This document shows positions 59,333 through 64,000 of a stretch of DNA of 64,000 nucleotides, one piece after another. The notes beneath the pieces were generated by a model. It saw only the letters and a program-made list of their open reading frames with translations, was not told where the DNA came from and made no database searches. Position numbers and translations under genes: made by a program. Position 1 is the first letter of the stretch. Each line of letters opens with the position of its first letter. Origin of the DNA: Actinobacteria bacterium UBA2279. Lineage in GTDB: Bacteria; Actinomycetota; Coriobacteriia; Anaerosomatales; Anaerosomataceae. Location: the NCBI GenBank assembly GCA_002347365.1, contig DDWT01000031.1:7053-71052 (forward strand), given 5' to 3'.

Positions 59333-60517
59333 CTACTCGAACTTGAGCAGCCTGGCGCCGATTCCCATCGACACCGCTGCGAAGGCGAGAAGGATGCCTG
59401 CGGGGAGAAGCGCAGCCTCAAGTCCCTGGTTACGCGCTACGACATCGGTGAGCCCGATCATCGCCCAGCCGGTGGGGGTGAACTTGGCGACCGTCTGCAT
59501 GAACGGCGAGACGATCTGCAGCGGCCAGAAGCTGCCTCCAAGCATCGCGAGTCCCACCGATAGCAGCGGCATGAGGCCCGAGAGCTGATCGCGAGAGCGG
59601 ACGACCGCCGAGACAAGGATGGCCAGTCCCGTCACAGACAGGATGTAGGCAAGGAAGAGGATTCCGACCGCAAGCGGATCGCTTCCCCAGGGGACGCCGA
59701 AGAACGCGGCACCGATGCCGATCAGGATCAGCGCCTGGAGCACGGCGGTCATGACGATGCCGAATATCTTGCCGATGACGAGAACCGTCTTGTGATTCGG
59801 CGTGATCAGCAGGCGGCGAAGCGTCCCTTGCTCGCGCTCTTCGAGAATGCCGCTCGCCCCACCGAAAGTCACGAACATGATGAACATCACGGTGAAGCCG
59901 GTGGAGTACTGCGTGTTGTTCGATGCGAGCTCCGCATCTCCGCGAACCTTGGAAGCGACCACCGTCTGCCCGACGACGGACACTGGTGGCACCGGCTCCC
60001 ACAACGCGTCCGCGGTCAGATAGCGCTCGGCGAATGTGGTCGACGGCACCGGGAACGGCATCTGCGAATACACGGATGCGGCCGCGACATCTGCCGACAT
60101 ACGGACCGTCACGCCCTGAAGCACCGCCATGGTCGCGAAGCCGTTCTCCGACGCGGGGTCGCGCATGACCTGTATGGTGGCGTCACCCCGCTCGACGGCC
60201 GCGCCGAAACCCTCCGGCACGATGACCGCGATGGCGGACTCGCCCTCGCGCACACGGCGCTCGGCCTCGACACGTGCGACCGCGGTCACCTCGAAAGACT
60301 CCTCCGCGGCGAGAAGATCGGTCACCTGGGCGCTATATGCGCTCATGTCCTCGTCGGCGATCGGAATCGTCGTCGGCTGCTGTTCGCCCCCGCCGAAGGC
60401 GGAGCCGAAGACGAGTGTGAGCGCCACGGGGAGCAGTATCGCGCCCACCATCTCGGCGGGGTTTCGCAACATCTGCTGGACGTTGAGCCAGCCTATGGCG
60501 ATCACCTTGCGTATCAT
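59333..60517 (-). CDS. ABC-2 type exporter permease
   Basis: This is a 394-residue protein. ATG 60517 overlaps the previous gene stop by ATGA. One N-terminal helix (PAEMVGAILLPVALTLVFG) precedes an extracytoplasmic domain of about 160 residues; about five helices follow (from residue 205). This is the drug/lipid exporter layout. It is most similar in design to the next gene, so the complex is probably a heterodimer. Confidence 0.85.
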   Translation of the reverse strand: MIRKVIAIGWLNVQQMLRNPAEMVGAILLPVALTLVFGSAFGGGEQQPTTIPIADEDMSAYSAQVTDLLAAEESFEVTAVARVEAERRVREGESAIAVIVPEGFGAAVERGDATIQVMRDPASENGFATMAVLQGVTVRMSADVAAASVYSQMPFPVPSTTFAERYLTADALWEPVPPVSVVGQTVVASKVRGDAELASNNTQYSTGFTVMFIMFVTFGGASGILEEREQGTLRRLLITPNHKTVLVIGKIFGIVMTAVLQALILIGIGAAFFGVPWGSDPLAVGILFLAYILSVTGLAILVSAVVRSRDQLSGLMPLLSVGLAMLGGSFWPLQIVSPFMQTVAKFTPTGWAMIGLTDVVARNQGLEAALLPAGILLAFAAVSMGIGARLLKFE

Positions 60518-61707
60518 TCGAACCTCAGCCTCCAAAGCCCGAAGCCGAACAAGACGACCGCGATGCCGAGAAGCGCGCCGAGCGGCCCGACGATGACGGA
60601 GAGCGGATCACCCCGCATGAGGTCGAGGAACGCACCCATCGCCCAGTACACCGGGCTGATCGCCTGTAGAGGGGCCATCCACGACGGCATCATGTCGACG
60701 GGTATCATCGAGCCACCGAGTGCGGCGAAGAGCATGATTGCCGTCGGCCCGATGCCCCCGATCACCCGCTCGGTGTTCCCGAGCGCGGACAACGTCATAG
60801 CCAGTCCGGTCGCCGCGAGCACCTCGGCTAGGCCGATCAGGAAGATGCCCATGGGCGTGGGGCCCCAGTCCACTCCGAAGAGGTACGTCGTGCCGAGGTA
60901 CAACGCGGCGAACTGCGCGGTACCCACCGCGAAGATGCCCAGGCTCTTCCCTCCCACGATGTCGAACTTGGTGGCCGGGGAAGCAAGCATGCGCGCAAGC
61001 GTCTGCTCCCGGCGCTCCTTCACGAATCCGAACGCCCCGAACATCGCACCGAACAACAGGAACAGCCCCGTCTGCCCCGCCGCGTAGTAGTCGATCATGT
61101 CGACCTGCTTATCCGGTTCGACCTGCAGCTCCTCGACGCCGACGGCGTCAAACACCATCGCATCTTCGCCCCCGGCTTGCGGAGCCGCCCCGGGGGGGCG
61201 CGTGATCCCTGCGTCGGCGAGTGTACGCTCGACGGTGATGCGGACGATCTGTCCCGCCGACAGATTCGCCGCAGCAGCGCGTGCAACACCCGCCCAGATG
61301 CCCGCCGTCATCTCAGAACCCGGGTCTTGGAGAACCTCGAGTTGCACGGTATCTCCGGCCGTGAGTGCCGCCGAGAAGTCTGCGGGGATGACGAGTGCGG
61401 CCGTGAGATCCCCGCGCTCCACCTCGGCTCGAACCTCGTCGACGTCATCCCGCACGTCGATGTTGAACACCGCCTGCAGGTCCTCCACGCCAGCGATCGC
61501 CTCGGCGAAGTGCGCCCCCTCATCCCCCGCATCCACGCTCACGATGGCTACCGGTATGTCTACGTTCTCGCTCTCTCCAACACCACCGAGAGCAGAGCCA
61601 AGAATGAAGATCAGCACCAGCGGCATGCCAAGCATGATGAGGAACGCCGCCTTGTCGCGAACCAGCGTCTTGATGTCTTTGAGCGCTATCTGTAGTAGAC
61701 GCGTCAT
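60514..61707 (-). CDS. ABC-2 type exporter permease
   Basis: This is a 397-residue protein. It has an N-terminal helix, an outside domain (about 40-200), and five C-terminal helices (from about 205). ATG 61707 is two bases past the ATPase stop. Its partner is the permease at 59333. Confidence 0.85.
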   Translation of the reverse strand: MTRLLQIALKDIKTLVRDKAAFLIMLGMPLVLIFILGSALGGVGESENVDIPVAIVSVDAGDEGAHFAEAIAGVEDLQAVFNIDVRDDVDEVRAEVERGDLTAALVIPADFSAALTAGDTVQLEVLQDPGSEMTAGIWAGVARAAAANLSAGQIVRITVERTLADAGITRPPGAAPQAGGEDAMVFDAVGVEELQVEPDKQVDMIDYYAAGQTGLFLLFGAMFGAFGFVKERREQTLARMLASPATKFDIVGGKSLGIFAVGTAQFAALYLGTTYLFGVDWGPTPMGIFLIGLAEVLAATGLAMTLSALGNTERVIGGIGPTAIMLFAALGGSMIPVDMMPSWMAPLQAISPVYWAMGAFLDLMRGDPLSVIVGPLGALLGIAVVLFGFGLWRLRFE

Positions 61708-61708
61708 A

Positions 61709-62647
61709 TCAGTCTCGCAAGCTCTTGCCCGTAAGATGCAGGAACACGCTCTCGAGGTTCGGCTCGGTCACCGTCACGGATGTGACGTGTGCGCCTTCCG
61801 ATTCGAGCGTGGTGACCAGCCTGCCGAGGATCGAACCGCTGCTCGGCGTCAACACCTCCATCTTGCCATCCGCCTGGTTGACGCCCTCGACACCGTCGAT
61901 GGCGTTCGCGGCAGCGACGATCCTGTCACTCACCTCACTGACGGTGACTGCGACAACGTCCATCCCGCCCACGACGTCCCGCAACTCGTTGAGTGTGCCC
62001 ATCGCGATGATCTTGCCGTGGTCCATGATGGCGATCCGGTCGCACAGATACTCGACCTCTTCCATGTAGTGACTCGTATAGAGCACCGTCATGCCCGAGG
62101 CGTTCAAGTCCTTGACTGTCTCAAGGATGTGGTTGCGCGACTGTGGGTCGATGCCGACAGTCGGCTCATCCATCAGCAGCACCTTCGGCCTGTGAAGGAT
62201 ACCGGCGGCGATGTTGATGCGCCGCTTCATGCCACCGGAGTACTTCTCGATGCGCTCTCGCGAGCGATCGGCAAGACCCGCGAGTTCGAGCGCGTCATCG
62301 ACGGCCTTCTTGAGCCTGGTGCCTGACAGCCCGTACATCCGACCCCAGAATGCGAGATTCTCGGCCGCAGAGAGCGTCGGATACAACGCGATCTCCTGCG
62401 GCACCACTCCCAACGAGGACTTGACCGCTGTCGGCTCCTTGTTGATGGAGTGTCCGGCGACGACGATCTCGCCCTCGGTGGGTTCGAGCAGACACGAGAT
62501 CATCGAGATGGTGGTCGTCTTGCCCGCGCCGTTGGGGCCGAGCAGACCAAACGTCTCGCCATCCGCGATCATGAACTCGACCCGGTCAACCGCGACGAGG
62601 TCGCCGAAGCGCTTGACCAGCCCCCTGACCTCTACGATATCGGCCAT
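61709..62647 (-). CDS. ABC transporter ATP-binding protein
   Basis: This is a 312-residue protein. ATG 62647 follows GGGGGCAGACGGC. Walker A GPNGAGKTT, Q-loop in GVVPQEIALYP, signature YSGGMKRR, Walker B VLLMDEPTVGID and switch His YTSHYMEEVEYL are present. A C-terminal 90-residue tail (DVVAVTVSEVSDRIVAAANA) is typical of DrrA-type exporters. Confidence 0.93.
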   Translation of the reverse strand: MADIVEVRGLVKRFGDLVAVDRVEFMIADGETFGLLGPNGAGKTTTISMISCLLEPTEGEIVVAGHSINKEPTAVKSSLGVVPQEIALYPTLSAAENLAFWGRMYGLSGTRLKKAVDDALELAGLADRSRERIEKYSGGMKRRINIAAGILHRPKVLLMDEPTVGIDPQSRNHILETVKDLNASGMTVLYTSHYMEEVEYLCDRIAIMDHGKIIAMGTLNELRDVVGGMDVVAVTVSEVSDRIVAAANAIDGVEGVNQADGKMEVLTPSSGSILGRLVTTLESEGAHVTSVTVTEPNLESVFLHLTGKSLRD

Positions 62648-62722
62648 GCCGTCTGCCCCCTTGCTCTGCCACTGACCGCACCAGCCGCATCTGACCGGTG
62701 TACGCCAAGTGCCTGGCGGCCA

Positions 62723-63424
62723 TCAACCCTGAAGTCGCTGCTGCAACGCGTCCAGAAGCTGCGCGAGCACCCCGTGGATGTCTTCGAACGGGGCATCCGG
62801 CCCTAGCAGCATGTCTGTGCTTTGTACCCACTGCCCTGCGGCAAGATCATCTCCGGCATGCTCGATGAGTTCGGCAAGCACGCCTCGCGTCCACTCCAGG
62901 TGGAACTGTACGCCCACAACCCGGCCATTGTCGTATTCGAAAGCCTGATTCGCGCATGCGTCGCTCGATGCAGTCAGAACCGCGCTGTGGGGAATGGCGA
63001 ACGTGTCCATGTGCCAATGACCCGCAAGGAACCGGGCCGGAAGCGCTCCGAAGACGGGAGAGACGCCACCGGCTCCGGTGAGCTCCACTGGAAACCAGCC
63101 GATCTCCGGGACGTCGTTTCGCCCTACATCACCGTCGAGCACATCCGCAACGAGCTGTGCTCCGAGGCAGACTCCGAAGACGCCCTTGCCTGCATCGATC
63201 GCATCGGCGACCGCAGCCTTCTCGGCAGATAGCCAGGGGAATAGGTCGACCTCATAGACGTTCATCGGGCCACCCATGACCACAAGAAGGTCGTACTCCG
63301 AGACGTCTGGGAATGCTGCCGTTTCAGCCATCGTGACGCTCACCGCGTGCCCCCGGGCCTTTGCCCAGTCGGCTATGCCGGCCGGCCCCTCGAAGGCTAC
63401 ATGTTGGATGACCTGGATTCGCAT
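62723..63424 (-). CDS. Class I glutamine amidotransferase-like protein
   Basis: This is a 233-residue protein. ATG 63424 has AAAGGA about 10 bases upstream. The nucleophile is Cys in GKGVFGVCLGAQLVADVLDG and the His-Glu pair is in VGVQFHLEWTRG. LLVVMGGPMNVYE is typical of GMP-synthase-like stand-alone proteins. The acceptor substrate is unknown. Confidence 0.88.
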   Translation of the reverse strand: MRIQVIQHVAFEGPAGIADWAKARGHAVSVTMAETAAFPDVSEYDLLVVMGGPMNVYEVDLFPWLSAEKAAVADAIDAGKGVFGVCLGAQLVADVLDGDVGRNDVPEIGWFPVELTGAGGVSPVFGALPARFLAGHWHMDTFAIPHSAVLTASSDACANQAFEYDNGRVVGVQFHLEWTRGVLAELIEHAGDDLAAGQWVQSTDMLLGPDAPFEDIHGVLAQLLDALQQRLQG

Positions 63425-63440
63425 GCGGCGGGTCCTTTCG

Positions 63441-64000
63441 TCAGCTGCTCTCATGATAGCCGAGACGGTCGGCTGAGACAGGTGCCCGCTCATCACCACC
63501 GGACGAGCGCGTCATGCTCGTGAGGTTGCCGCTGCCAAGCTCGTAGGCATACGCGGTGCTGGTGCCACCGAAGGTGAAGATGAACTCCTCACCGGTCTTA
63601 CGGCCGGTTGCCGGATCGTAGGTGAAGTTCACGCCGGCAGGCGGTGGGACGCAGACGCGGCATCGACCGTGCTCAGCTCACGCTCTATCGTCGCAACACC
63701 GGTCGTCTCAAGTGACTGAGAAAGGGTGAGCCCCCTGCTGTCGATCACCGTCGTCATCTGTGCCCCACCGACATGCTTGGCGATCGTGGTGGAGCCATCC
63801 GCATCGACATCCCCCTCATACGGACCGAAGCCCCATCCCCCCGAATGGGCCATCCAGTCACTTCCATCTGACGAGGGATTGTCCTGGAGTCTTACAGCGT
63901 GCGTCTACGCCGTTCACCGAGTGGTTCATCAGATTGCCGCAGGGTGTGATGCTGACTGTTGTCACCCCCACGCACAAGGGCCGCCCCCTTTTGCGGAGAG
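63441..64000 (-). pseudogene. RHS/YD-repeat protein remnant, frameshifted and cut by window edge
   Basis: On the minus strand coding-like fragments occur in different frames. One, before 63900, holds SITPCGNLMNHSVNG. One reads GGWGFGPYEGDVDADGSTTI and ends at a stop near 63629. The next frame continues directly with NFTYDPATGRKTGEEF and YAYELGSGNLTSMT. YDPATG and ELGSGNLTSM are YD-repeat wording. A one-base shift near 63630 and another near 63890 break the gene. It may be a pseudogene or carry sequencing errors; the rest is outside the window. Confidence 0.6.

Noticed and set aside
59792..61087. 431-codon plus-strand open frame
   Set aside because: It is antisense to two clear ABC permeases and has shadow composition.

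Overview
This window looks like a chromosomal segment of a GC-rich actinobacterium. Start codons are often GTG, Shine-Dalgarno sites are GGAGG-like, coding density is very high, and neighbouring genes overlap by ATGA or GTGA. The mix of genes fits an anaerobic or facultative lineage of the Coriobacteriia type: an NRAMP-related Mg2+ transporter in an Mg2+ riboswitch operon (the characterised relative is from Eggerthella), ferredoxin-like proteins, a nitroreductase-like protein, a large Mrp-type ion pump and T-box control. This placement is an inference, because no rRNA or other phylogenetic marker is present. No tRNA, rRNA, CRISPR array, insertion sequence or prophage was seen.

Left part (1-14.6 kb). 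The window opens in a partial substrate-binding lipoprotein gene, followed by a GNAT acetyltransferase and a HAD phosphatase. Next comes an M-box leader with its own promoter and terminator, ahead of a PRC/MgtE-like protein and an NRAMP-related transporter. After 5-formyl-THF cyclo-ligase, a long leftward run holds a polysaccharide deacetylase, a YbaK-type deacylase, a GNAT protein, a PRC-barrel protein, a YtxH protein, D-Ala-D-Ala ligase and a T-box-controlled aminotransferase. It continues with a stand-alone cyanophycin-synthetase N-domain protein, small membrane proteins and an RlpA-like wall protein.

Middle part (14.6-38.7 kb). A UPF0182 membrane protein is followed by two paralogous two-gene modules in opposite orientation. 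Each is a HEAT-repeat protein followed by an overlapping HD-GYP protein, and all four proteins share the same roughly 150-residue N-terminal domain. Between the modules lie maf and an envelope operon (CorC/CNNM, two PspC proteins, a LiaF-like protein, an amidohydrolase and a methyltransferase). Then come a PAS-GGDEF-EAL protein, a flavodoxin-reductase-like protein, an ABC-2 exporter, a molybdopterin-fold lipoprotein, a tandem universal stress protein, a hemolysin III family protein and a tiny membrane-anchored c-type cytochrome.

Right part (39-64 kb). A 10-kb rightward operon starts with a membrane protein bearing a degenerate GGDEF domain. It continues with an Mrp/Mbh-like set (MrpE, F, G, MbhD-like, MbhE/MrpB, MrpC) and four NuoL/M/N-type antiporter subunits, the last with an unusual soluble extension. 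It is followed by a divergent PfkB-like protein, a CBS-pair protein and a CPA2 antiporter. Then come an ADP-ribose pair (macrodomain and ADP-ribosylglycohydrolase), a ferredoxin-like protein, a nitroreductase-like protein, a PAS-GAF-PAS histidine kinase, acylphosphatase, a DMT exporter, a GNAT protein, a three-gene ABC-2 exporter and a class I glutamine amidotransferase. The window ends in a frameshifted RHS/YD-repeat remnant.

The recurring themes are cation homeostasis (Mg2+, Na+/H+, K+/H+), cyclic-di-GMP-type domains and envelope stress. All seven convergent gene pairs abut or overlap with no terminator between them, and four of them end on one shared CTAG palindrome.
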